From Parietichytrium sp. I65-24A (taxonomy: Eukaryota; Sar; Bigyra; Thraustochytrida; Thraustochytriidae): a stretch of 64,000 nt of DNA. The notes beneath the pieces are model-generated. The model saw only the letters and a program-made list of their open reading frames with translations, made no database searches and was not told the DNA's origin. Positions 39,929 through 49,932 of this stretch are shown in pieces; position 1 is the first letter of the stretch, and each line of letters starts with the position of its first letter. The stretch is taken from positions 888,446 through 952,445 of the forward strand of contig BLSF01000004.1 in assembly GCA_012862575.1 (NCBI GenBank), read 5' to 3'. The position numbers were made by a program, and so were the translations under genes.

Positions 39929-42695
39929 CCGCCTTTGCTCTCTTCTTACTTTTCGGGGAGCCGGATCTCGAGAGCATGTGTCTTTCCCGCTCTCCGAAAA
40001 CCGTGCTCGCATGCTCGCATCCGTTCTCATTGTTTGCATTCAGAATAACTACAACTCTTTTAGACAATGACGACCCCACAGTGTGCTGACTTGAGGAACT
40101 GACAGTGACACCCTTCGAGGATAGGCTTACTGTGCATTGTGAGTGTAGTAGTCCTGAAGTATTGCAATTTGATGTTGTGTCTTGTTTACAAAGTTTACCC
40201 CTGAGAATGAGAATTTTTTCCAGACACCTAGCTAGCCGTGCAACGAAGTGAACAGAAGGAAGGCACCCGCGGGGCGGAGTGGGGGGTGGGGTGGGTGGAA
40301 AAGATGTGAAGACAACTCCACGAGGGAGCGACTTTCGCGGGAGGGTGCGAATGAAGAGCACTTTAGCTTTCAAGCGAAACTGTTGGGGTCTTGGAAAATG
40401 AACCGCAAGTTCCAACTGACGCGACAATCTTGAGCACACCGTCGCGGAGACCTGTTCACTCCCTCGCTCCATCTCTTCTTTACAGAGTTTCTCTGCTCCG
40501 AGCTCCGTCACTAGTACATTAGAATCTTGGACCACATTGGTCCCAACGCGCAACGCAGCGCCGAAAGAGGTTTGCCCTTTGATAAGAATCGAATAGGTTG
40601 CTATACCATCTATCAACAGTACTGCTATCGAGGCTAAAGGTCGTTCTGTTTCGAATAGGATTATTAGTAGTGCTCGGCATTATCACCATCTATGACCACC
40701 TTATCCAAGGCGCTAATGGTTTTGCCCTCAGGTCCATCATAATGCGCATCACCAGTTGCTGGTGCTAGACTGATAGCTTAGCGATTGGTTTATGTAAAGA
40801 TAAAGCCTATCTCATCTCTGACTCTAAGAAGCCTAAGTTTCGTTCAGAGTTCTTAGTCTAAATAGCCGGGCCCATCAATCGATCAAGTTTAGAATAGCAA
40901 AGACTTCGGTCGAACACATAGCATCCCCCCTACACGAAGACGCTAATTCGGCAGGCTGAAGAGCACACTGATGGCGCTGTTGTTGTCTCTTAAATATACT
41001 AATGTATTGAGTAATAATGGATAGCGCAGCGCGTGCGATTTCTCTCTGTTCAATAAGTGTGCAGTTGTGTCGATTTCGATCTGTAAGCTTAGGAGAATTC
41101 ATTTTCTAAACTCGGCTGGAAGTTTTGTCCCAAGTATGTTTTAAAAGAAATAGAAATAAATTTTAATCTCAATTTAAAAGATGATGTGAAAGCTGAATGC
41201 GTCCTTTCTCTCAGTTTTATTTATTTCTTCTGAGAGGATCACGTTTCCGCGAAGAAAGGTGTTCGGATTGATTCCTAAATTCGCGCGGGCTAGTACAAGT
41301 CGAGCTAGGGTGTGCAGAGATGGATGGGTCCTCTTTACCCTAGCTTTTTCTCTTTTGTGAGGGAAATAAGTATAAAAGGGAATTGCACTAAGTTTACCTA
41401 CCAGTTGTGAGAAGATAGCTTGTAGGGATCGACTCACGTCCGGTCTCCGGGTACACCCGTCCTAGCTAGTCGAGTTGAAAGTAACTATCCCTGTGTAACA
41501 ATTATGGGTTAGGGTATAGGAGTGATATTGTCGAATTCTAGCAGTCTAACAACAGAACAGACATTCATCGTCTCTTGTGAAGTCAAAACACCTCAACGGG
41601 AACGAAGCCACGAAAACCTTTTTTTTTTGCATTCGGAAGTTCGGGTCGATCGACGACCATACTTTTATGCTCGTTCTCAAGAGATATTGCTGCGAATTCA
41701 TTGTCTTTCGGAAGATGAGGGGAAGGAATTGCCTTCGGTCAAATGTTCTCATGACACTCCTCACGAGCAAAGCAGATCACATTGCATCAGTAGGGATAGG
41801 AATTTTGCCCTTTCAGAAGACCTTGTGGTTAGGTTAGACGCCTTAACGAATTGGCACGAGGCACGTAAAGAGCTGTATTAATTATTTCGTTTCTACAGCT
41901 TTACACTGACGTGATTCCAACTACTCACCAGGGCTGCCTTCGTCGTTCCAACTCTTTCAACAGTGTGCTATTAGAAACGTTAGAAGTCAGAGGCTGAAGA
42001 TCATTCTTTACGTAGCTCGCTGGTTTGAGGAGCTTAGGGCAAGTTACTCAACAGCGTATCCGTGCCTGTTCCGTCCAGCTCCATTGAAAAAAAATGGCAG
42101 CTGCACTACCACTGCGTACCACTCTGTTAGCGCATTGGTTTGGCAGTAATGGAAGGAGGAAGAGTGAGGGAGAGCGCCACTTGCTTTTTTCTTGACTGCG
42201 AGTTGTTGCGAGTTGCTGCGAGTCTGAATACTCTCCTACCTACGAGTCGGAGAAGGTGATTATTGTTTTACGGACGAATTGGCTGTGAAGAGCGATGTCT
42301 GAATTCTTCTGAATTCTGATTTCTGGCGGAGGCACCAACAAACTCAAATCTCAGCCCCCATTCCGCCAATCCGCGGAGTCACAGTCAATTGCATGTACTT
42401 TTGCTCGCGCTGCAGTGCGGCAGGCCTCGGGCTCTAGTCCGCGCAGAATCGTCGAGGGCGTCCGGCGATTCCTCACTGTCGAGGCTCTGTTGGTCTTTGT
42501 GCGAAACTGGAGAGACTGGCGCCCTTGTACTCGCCCTCAGTGAACGTGCTTGTTGTCGGCTTCGCAGGCTCGGTCACTTAGCGCGGAAGTCGTTGGCCGT
42601 GAAGTGCCTTTGTCACCGATTGTGTTGCGGAGGAGCACAGTACCTTTCAATATCGCCACTCACGACGAACCAGGCCAGAAGAGGAAAAAGAAAAA

Positions 42696-44600
42696 ATGTC
42701 GAGCGTCAACGAATTATGTCTCGAAGACGTATTCGATCTTCTGTTGAAGGCTCGCAACGGAGTGTTTGACCCATCTATTCCGAGCCGTCCAACTGCGTCC
42801 CCAATTAACAGAAATGTCGACTGCTTCTATGTTGTGCCAAGTCTCTCCAAGCGTGGCGGCGGTGTGGGTGGCAACGGCGAGCTTCGTGTAAAGTACAACA
42901 ACGTCATTAGATCCAAGATTTGGTGGTCACCGGCACATAATCACTGTCTCGGCGTTGTAAGCCGAGCAATGTCCATGAAGACGCGGTCTGAGAGCCATGA
43001 AATGAATCGCAGCTATCAGCACGGGTTTCAGGGGCACTGGGTCTCTCTGCTGGAACGTCCCATTCCTGGCCAGATCAAAGACAAAGCTGTCATCCGCAGC
43101 TACGTGAGATTGGACTCTCCAAGCTTTGTTCAATTTTGGCCTGCATGCTCTCCGAAGCCGTTTGCGTTCAAGAGCGGTAAAAAGAAGACGGACCACCAAA
43201 CTTCTGACGAGGAAACTGACCAACGTTCGTATGAGATTTGCAGCTACTTGGGAGACGATCTTTCTCCTGACTCTTGCTGCACATCGACTTCTGCCGCAAC
43301 GGAGAGCCTGCTTGAATCATTCGCTTTAAAATTCGAAGGTGAGACCGGGCTTGACAATTCGTTGCCCGGATTCCAAATGAATTTGGTGGAAGGAATGATG
43401 GACGGCATCAGTCTCCTCGATGGGTGCCTTGTTCATCAGAGCGAGTTCGATGGACACTTTGGGGGCGCCACCATTGACGATGAGCTGAGCCTCGCCCACT
43501 TTAGCGACCCAATTCTATTGCACCCCGTCCCTTCTTCCCGTACCCTGGAGGGGGACGAGCACCCCCACGGGAGGCCGTTAACAAGTAATGCCGAGGCCAG
43601 GACCTCTGTTCAACGTCCCATCGCGCGTGGGCAGAAGGTTGTTCAACAGCAAAAGCTGAAACGTGTGCTGTCCGAAAAGTTTCTTGACACTGAGCCTGGG
43701 TTAAACCCAGCTGATGCCAGTGACGACGAGGAGTACAAATCCTCCGAGGAAAGGTTTAAGCCGGTAAGGCGCATTGATGAGATCCCCGAGTCAGAGGAAA
43801 AGGAGTTTGCACTCACATGCGGGTCTGGCGCTTCGTTGCCATCTGCCGCATCCAAATCCGATTTGGATCTTGCCTTGGATTGCATCCTAAACGAGATCGA
43901 AGGTTCGTATGGCATTGGGTGTGGATCAGAGGCTGAGGAGGATGGAAGCAATGCAGTTGGCACCACTGAGGAGCAAGAAGTAGACGGTCCAGGTTCGAAG
44001 GCCTCCGTCGTTGCATTCGAACTTTTTAAGAACGCCTGTGACATCATGGAAGGCGAGGAGTTTAGTGTTTGGTACGAGCGCCACGTGTCGAAGCTTTTCG
44101 AGCCAACAATCTCCAGAGAGATCAAGTCGTGTCTCGACCGCAACGATCCTCGCCTGTCACCAGACTTTTTGTTTCCAGAGACCGCATCTTTCGTTCCTGA
44201 CAAGCCTGTAGCATATGGCCTCTTCCGTGGGACGTACTCCACTGGATGGGAGCTTTTGCGTGGCTCCCCCGAGTTGACTGAGCTTGTCGGATACGAGACT
44301 GCAGGCAACATTTTCTTCTATGAATCGATACTGGAGTCCAAGGTCTTGGATCTCTTCTCGCATCTTGTGTACAAAAAGAAAGTTGCCGAAGGATCAATCA
44401 GGCCGCTGGACTACTACTTCCAAACGATCGCGCTTTTGCCATGCGGTAAACGCATGGTTGTCAGGGTTCATTGCTGGTGGTTTGCAAACACCCAAGAAAC
44501 CTGCGACACTACTGAAAGCGGAAATGTCATGCACGTCCGCATGCAAGACGTGAGCTGCTTGTATCCAACAGTTCTGCTACTTCCCCCGCTGCCGTACTAA
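42696..44600 (+). CDS. Unrecognised protein, paralogue A of a two-domain family
   Basis: 634 residues, no intron; start in AAAAAATGTC. I recognise no family, but the gene is clearly real because a paralogue (47642-49318) conserves both ends. Domain 1 (about residues 8-150) has FDLLLKARNGVFDP, RPTASPI, CFYVVPS, VKYNNVIRSKIWWS with HNHCLGVVSRAMSMK, GHWVSLLERPIPGQIKDK and SPSFVQFW. Domain 2 (about residues 435-634) has DRNDPRLSPDFLFPE, an ELTELVGYE segment and PLDYYFQTIALLPCGKRMVV; this part is vaguely reminiscent of a PAS fold, which is a guess. The link between them is acidic and Ser-rich, about 285 residues, and hardly conserved. No signal peptide or membrane span, so nuclear or cytosolic. 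A lineage-specific regulator is possible. An upstream 5' leader contains several ATGs. Confidence 0.85.
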   Translation: MSSVNELCLEDVFDLLLKARNGVFDPSIPSRPTASPINRNVDCFYVVPSLSKRGGGVGGNGELRVKYNNVIRSKIWWSPAHNHCLGVVSRAMSMKTRSESHEMNRSYQHGFQGHWVSLLERPIPGQIKDKAVIRSYVRLDSPSFVQFWPACSPKPFAFKSGKKKTDHQTSDEETDQRSYEICSYLGDDLSPDSCCTSTSAATESLLESFALKFEGETGLDNSLPGFQMNLVEGMMDGISLLDGCLVHQSEFDGHFGGATIDDELSLAHFSDPILLHPVPSSRTLEGDEHPHGRPLTSNAEARTSVQRPIARGQKVVQQQKLKRVLSEKFLDTEPGLNPADASDDEEYKSSEERFKPVRRIDEIPESEEKEFALTCGSGASLPSAASKSDLDLALDCILNEIEGSYGIGCGSEAEEDGSNAVGTTEEQEVDGPGSKASVVAFELFKNACDIMEGEEFSVWYERHVSKLFEPTISREIKSCLDRNDPRLSPDFLFPETASFVPDKPVAYGLFRGTYSTGWELLRGSPELTELVGYETAGNIFFYESILESKVLDLFSHLVYKKKVAEGSIRPLDYYFQTIALLPCGKRMVVRVHCWWFANTQETCDTTESGNVMHVRMQDVSCLYPTVLLLPPLPY

Positions 44601-47600
44601 TTTTAAGAATCCCCACTTCCGTGGCCACATGCGTTTGAAGTGGAGTGAGTGACTTTGAGAAAATGAACAGCGACATTCATTGTACATGCCGAGTGTTTTA
44701 CCCCCTCCCGATTGCGTGCTTTGCTCGTCCTGTGACCCTCTTTCCATCCGTTTCTCAGTCCTCATTCACCTGCTCGTACTTGCACGCGTGGCTCCTTGAC
44801 AGTCTCTTGCCGAGAAAAAAAATGTCATGCGAACTGCACCCAGCAATAATGCAATGGTCTTGTACAAACAATAACGAGCTGCACGTGATGGCAATAACAT
44901 AAATAAGCTAATAATAACAATAATCATAATAACAGTATGTCTCTCGTCCCACTGTCAGTTGATCGAGGTTTTTCACTTATTTTCACTGTCCACTGTCATG
45001 AGCGAGTCTCAAGAATTGAGATGGGGAGGGGGCTCCTGGCCCACGTCGAACCAACGCGACTAGCTGTCGATGCGAATATCGCCAGGGTGATCTCATATTC
45101 AGTAGTGCCAGTGCTGACTGTGGGAACCGGAACTTTATCAAATTTCAATTTTATCGATCGAGAATTGGGTTCGTGGACACATCGTTTCAAGTGAGTACCA
45201 GCGGTACTAGGTACAAGTACACTTTTCCTACCATCCCATTAACGTTGTTCTAGTACTCGTACCACGTGCCCCACACCACGTTCTCGAATTGCCTTCAATT
45301 CTGTGCTGTTTTTCTGTTCTAACTCCTGCCTGACCTAGCTAGTCCGCCACAGCCAGCAACAACTTACTCCTTCTGTGCCGTCCTTTCAGTCTTGCGCAAA
45401 CTTGCCCCCTGGTGCCGGTACTCACTGTCAGTTCAGTATCGGCAGCAATACCGAGCCCCGTTCTGGCCCACTTGCCAGCACACAGTTTTGGCGAGTTCAA
45501 TGTAAATAGATAAATTTTTTAGCAAATTTTCATTGAACAAAAGGAGGAAAGAAAAGGAAAAGAAGAGTGTTGCGAGCCTCGCCGGCCCTGCACTGCACGT
45601 TGCGCTCCTTCTGCATGGCGTCATGCTCGCTCATCCATGTGCTCGCTCCCCATCAAAGTTTGCAAAGAAGGGATGCACAAGATGATCAAAACACAAATAG
45701 CGAAGCTGGACGAAACGGCAATTTCCCAACACGCTGGAAAGTTTTCGGGCTGGCAAAGTGAGTCCGATGACGGTCGCGTGCCAAGTGAAGAGTTTAGAAC
45801 TTAGATTTTGCCGAATGCTGAATGCACTGAATGCTGAATTCAGAATTCTGCATTCTGGTTGGGTTCTCTTTTGTAGCTTCTGTACGCTGTCTTTACCAGT
45901 GCCAATGTCTTGTGTTGACAGTGAGTCCATCAAAGTCGACATACGATGGGGTGTGCACACGTCTAAGGTAGATCCGAGTTCATTTCAGTTGAACCCTTCC
46001 GTAAAGACGCATAGTGACGGATACAAGTTTGCACAAACTCATGCCTACCTGCACCCTGGACATCGTTTACAAAATGCCTACCACGTTTTGTAGTAAGAGG
46101 TACAAAACTGACCGGACTTGTTACTATTAGTGCTACTCGTAACGCTGTTCACGTTCGTTTGCTTTCGCTGGAACCGGACTTTTATTTGTTCAGTTTCTGG
46201 TACTCGTACCACTATTACCCTGTGAGCACTGCCAGTTCGGCTGTGGCAAGACATGGGAGGTAGCAGCGTTCACTATCAGATTTCATGAACGGAACAAGTC
46301 AAATCTGATTCTGAACTCAGGTGATGAAAATTATGTCTGTTTCGAAACCTGTTTTGCTCTTTAAACTTGGTACTCAGTACTCTCAGTACTAGCTACGTCC
46401 TCCTCACACAACCAGTGCATCGTGGCGACAATCGTACTTGTCGCTAGTAGCTTGGCCAAACTGAGTCAGTTTCTCCCCATTGACACTGGCAAGTTAGATA
46501 GACCTTACGTCTTCTCTGAATTGATTTTCCTCACAAAATTGTCTGGACAGCTTCGATTAGAAAACGAGATGCAACAGCACACTCATTCATCGACAGGTGA
46601 ACAAAGATAGAGAAAGCACGATTGACATGACATGGAAGCCAATGAGTCTCCAGAGAGACGGAGAGAGAAGAGAGGAAAAGTAGAGACGTTTGCCCGCGTG
46701 AGTAGTAGAGGGGGGAGGGGGTGCCGTACGGTTCCTCTCGCATCCCACGGCATCCCTCACACGACTTGCGAGTAGGAACTGGAGAGTTCATCGTTTCACA
46801 AGTTTCTCATTGGTTCACAAGTTATCAAGAACTTCGCAGTTTCACAGAATTGACATGCTACTGTACTAGTACCGATCCGCCTTGGACCATTACAATGAGC
46901 CAGTAGTTGACCATAGCAAAATCTCATCCAAGCCTATGGCAATGGGGACTACAAGCTGTACTGTAAAGCTATCAAGTTCCATCCGATAGCGCGTAGTACC
47001 ATAGTACTAACTACGACGATATAGCGCACACTTTCTTGAGTCGAAGAACTTAAGTATCTCCTAGCAAAAGTTTAATTGAGCAGCAACACTTGGTATTTCG
47101 CCTACTAGTGATTCCAAATTTTCTCCGCTTCTCTCTCACACAACAATGGTTGCTTGCTTGCCTCAGACCACGAAAAGAGAGACAATCTCAACGCGGAAGT
47201 CTGATCGCGCGAATTTGGGCGATTCCACTTGACATCGAGCTTCGAGAGAAGGAGCAGAAGAGGCGAGCACGGGAGAAACAACGCGCGGATCTCAGGCAAG
47301 TATCGTTTGTCGGCTTGGAACGAGAGCTGACGCAAGTTGCAGGGTTAAAAATCAGCTTCCCATACTCCTGTGAGACTGGCCAAGAATAGAACGTGGCCGT
47401 ATCTTGCTGGGCTTCTTGGCGACTCGCAGACACAGGCAGGAAGGCTGGCTAGCTAGGTAGCTGGCTGGCTGCATCGCTCACTCGCTCGCAAGCGCACCCC
47501 GCCTCTGTGGCTTCTTGAGCAAACCAAGAGACCAGGCAGTACGGAGGTCGAACGAATTTTTTTTGGCCAGACCGGCAGGAAAGTCTCCTTTGCGGAAGGG

Positions 47601-47641
47601 AAATCACTCTCGACGAACAAGCTGCACACCGCCGGGAAGCA
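44601..47641. other. 3-kb spacer between the two paralogues
   Basis: No supported gene. It contains several GTACT/AGTAC-rich segments (45105-45128, 45190-45222, 45410-45440, 46367-46395), ATAA repeats (44895-44935) and a purine-rich stretch (46650-46725). Confidence 0.45.
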
Positions 47642-49318
47642 ATGTCGCTCTCCTCGCACTTTCCTTCTGAGGAGATGTTTGAGCTTTTATTGAAGGCCAG
47701 GGACGGCATCTTCGAGCCAAACATCCCAACTCGACCAAGCGCGTCACCGATCGACGTTAACATTGAAAACAGATGCTTTTATGTCTTCATACAAGACAAA
47801 AGCCGCTGTGCTCGGCGTAAGCCATGCGTAAATGAAATATGTGTCAAATATAACAATTGTGCCCGCTCGCGCGTCTGGTGGAGTGATAAGCACAATCGGT
47901 GTTTGGGCATGGTCGCTCGGAAGATGGGGATGAAGGCGCGCTCTGCGAATGAACCTGGAGGTATCGATATGACTTCCCGGCACGGATATGCCGGTCATTG
48001 GCTTGCTCTTGTCGAACGACCGAGCCCGGAGTCCATCAAAGACAAAAATCTGATTCGGACCTTTATATTGGATAAGGCCCCAAGCATAGTTCAGTTTTGG
48101 TTGACCGAGGACGCCGACTTTGACAACTTTAGCCCTGAAATCGACCTACCAGAGGATGTGCAAATACCAAGACAAATCTTACACTCGCCGTCTGTATCCT
48201 CGTACAGCTCCACCGAAACGCCACACTCGAGCCCCTGTTATCAACTTACGGACGAGTATCACAATATTTTGGAGGAAACGAAAGAGTCCGGCCATCCAAG
48301 CGGCTGTGTTGTAGAGAGTGGTGTATTGAAGGAGGACCACTCATACCCTGCGTTGGAAAACTACTTGCAGGAAGTGGTGGAGGTGGTGGAGCCTATAGAC
48401 AAAGTGGGGTTGAGCGGTCATGGTCTTTCCGATGGATCGCCGTTTGAGTCAGACAGTACGACCCCTCCAAGTGTTGTCGACGTTCCGGGCTCTGAAGTTA
48501 CCGCTGACGCGTCAAACGATGAGGCGCAATATTACCCTTCGCCGACCTCAAAGCGAACCAGAGCAAAAACACCTCGTGCTCAAGAAACTGATGAGCTTTC
48601 TTACCTGGTAGGCGTTCTTCAAGAAGACGATGATGACTACTATGACGTGGAGCGCTCTCGAAAATTCTACTCGAGCCAAAGCAGATCTACAGAAGACGAC
48701 CAACTAGCACCAGAAACGCTTGAAGCCTCGTTAGTCGCAGTAGATATTTTCCGCACCGTTTGCCAAACATTTACAACGGAGGAGTTCAAGCGATGGTACG
48801 ATCTCTACGCTCGGACTCTTTTCCTCCCGAACGTAGCCCGTGGCTTAAAATACTTTATGGATCGAGGTGATCCGAGGCTGCGTCCCGACTTTATGTACTC
48901 TTCTACGTGCAAGTTTTTAGCGGATTCCCCGGTCGGAACGCTCACGTATTGCGGCAGCTATGCCCGAGGGTTTCGGATTGTAAACGCCGATGAGCAGGTC
49001 AAGGAGCTGCTTAATTTGGCGGATGATATGTACGAGTCAAACAGTGTCTACGAGCAAGTAGTGGAGTCTAAAATGATGCTCTTGTGCGCTCATCTGTTCT
49101 TCAAGCAACTCGTGTCACAGGGGGAGATACACCCAATGGACTACTGGTTTCACATGATCGTGAAACCTCCCAATCAAGGTAGAAAGGTGTTCAGAGGACA
49201 CTCAGTAGTTCATGCGAAGCAAGGCGCGACAGTAAATGATGAGCGCAGAACCCTGCAGCTTCAAGATGTGTCTGATATGTACGATGAGATTTTGAACCTT
49301 CCTCCCCTTCCCTGCTAA
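47642..49318 (+). CDS. Unrecognised protein, paralogue B of a two-domain family
   Basis: 558 residues, no intron, same strand as paralogue A and 3 kb downstream; start in GCAATGTC. It keeps both domains of paralogue A. Domain 1 has FELLLKARDGIFEPNIP, RPSASPI, CFYVF, VKYNN with SRVWWSDKHNRCLGMVARKMGMK, GHWLALVERPSPESIKDK and APSIVQFW. Domain 2 (from about residue 360) has the DRGDPRLRPDFMYS and MDYWFHMIVKPPNQGRKVFR segments and the shared C-terminus LPPLPC. By eye roughly half the residues match in the conserved parts, while the middle linker (about residues 165-355) is Ser/Asp/Glu-rich and unrelated in detail. The pair looks like a local but old gene duplication. Function is unknown; the strict spacing of Trp, Cys and Arg in domain 1 suggests a folded binding domain. 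Confidence 0.87.
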   Translation: MSLSSHFPSEEMFELLLKARDGIFEPNIPTRPSASPIDVNIENRCFYVFIQDKSRCARRKPCVNEICVKYNNCARSRVWWSDKHNRCLGMVARKMGMKARSANEPGGIDMTSRHGYAGHWLALVERPSPESIKDKNLIRTFILDKAPSIVQFWLTEDADFDNFSPEIDLPEDVQIPRQILHSPSVSSYSSTETPHSSPCYQLTDEYHNILEETKESGHPSGCVVESGVLKEDHSYPALENYLQEVVEVVEPIDKVGLSGHGLSDGSPFESDSTTPPSVVDVPGSEVTADASNDEAQYYPSPTSKRTRAKTPRAQETDELSYLVGVLQEDDDDYYDVERSRKFYSSQSRSTEDDQLAPETLEASLVAVDIFRTVCQTFTTEEFKRWYDLYARTLFLPNVARGLKYFMDRGDPRLRPDFMYSSTCKFLADSPVGTLTYCGSYARGFRIVNADEQVKELLNLADDMYESNSVYEQVVESKMMLLCAHLFFKQLVSQGEIHPMDYWFHMIVKPPNQGRKVFRGHSVVHAKQGATVNDERRTLQLQDVSDMYDEILNLPPLPC

Positions 49319-49444
49319 ATTAAACCCTTATAAATGAAAAAGTGACTTTGTGTCTTTACTAATCATGGAGCCAAATATTTATTCTCTCGGCTAAAGGACA
49401 GTTATGCGCGCTGTGGAACTGGGTGCGTGATGGTGACGGGAAGA

Positions 49445-49605
49445 AAGAAAGAAGCCTGGCACGGTTGAATAGAATCTCTGGACAAGATGATTCTAAGGAG
49501 CACCAGGAGAATGGCATGATTTAGAAAACCACTCCAACACGGGGCAAAACAGCGAGAGGGTCGTCAAGCGCTCGAGCATGCAGAACCAAATTTTGATCCA
49601 ACCAC
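49445..49605. repeat. Direct repeat A (about 160 bp)
   Basis: First copy of a roughly 160-bp unit; the second starts 191 bp later. Shared blocks include ACAAGATGATTCTAAGGAGC, CAGCGAGAGGGTCGTCAAG and TCGAGCATGCAGAACCAAA, with scattered substitutions and small indels. Confidence 0.85.
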
Positions 49606-49634
49606 TGGAGATGTCCGAGAATTCAAAGATTGCC
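49602..49634. repeat. 33-bp inverted repeat, left arm
   Basis: Starts CCACTGGAGATGTCCGAGAA; its exact reverse complement is at 49816-49848. The arms enclose 181 bp containing direct repeat B. Confidence 0.9.
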
Positions 49635-49797
49635 AAGAAAGAAACCTGACACGGTTGGATAGAAATCTCTATACAAGATGATTCTAAGGAGCACCAGGAG
49701 ATTGGCATGATTTAAAGAACCGCCCCAACATGGGGCATTACAGCGAGAGGGTCGTCAAGGCTCGAGCATGCAGAACCAAACTTTGATCCAACCACGG
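49635..49797. repeat. Direct repeat B (about 160 bp)
   Basis: Second copy of the unit described at 49445, roughly 85-90 percent identical by eye, lying inside the 33-bp inverted repeat. Confidence 0.85.
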
Positions 49798-49815
49798 GGA
49801 AAACATGAAAGTGAT

Positions 49816-49848
49816 GGCAATCTTTGAATTCTCGGACATCTCCAGTGG
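49816..49848. repeat. 33-bp inverted repeat, right arm
   Basis: Exact reverse complement of 49602-49634, lying 84 bp beyond the 3' end of the minus-strand MULE-type gene. Confidence 0.9.
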
Positions 49849-49932
49849 AAAACAATTACGCGAGTACATGCTCTACAGCATTGTGCGAAAGTTGAGTCAG
49901 CCCACTCATATTCATCCGGACTATTGGCGCAC

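Larger units (their letters stand above)
36627..42695. other. 6-kb gene-poor region
   Basis: No convincing protein gene on either strand: the open frames overlap in several frames, lack family signatures or come from simple repeats. Contents I can name are a CGCCTTTCGAAGGCG palindrome (about 37304), an A18 run (37678-37695), two 53-bp insertions with flanking direct repeats (37851-38120), GGTACTGAG/CGTGAGTA motifs at 38381 and 38538, and a CCGT repeat (39895-39928). An AT-richer stretch (40620-41550) includes a TATAAAAGG at 41371. Confidence 0.5.
49319..49932. other. Spacer with duplicated and inverted repeats
   Basis: Apart from the two 3' UTRs this space is filled by a diverged direct duplication and an exact 33-bp inverted repeat, listed separately. 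Confidence 0.5.

Noticed and set aside
39885-40616. Minus-strand open frame of 243 codons
   Set aside because: Its C-terminus is coded by the CCGT microsatellite, it has no recognisable domain, and composition looks like non-coding DNA.
41507-41515. GGGTTAGGG resembling telomere repeat
   Set aside because: A single short match, expected by chance; no array.
41100-41550. Possible solo LTR with TATAAAAGG at 41371
   Set aside because: No terminal TG/CA pair with target-site duplication and no primer-binding site or second LTR found.
41522-41881. 119-codon open frame with overlapping frames of similar length
   Set aside because: Three frames are equally open, there is no family signature and no good start context.
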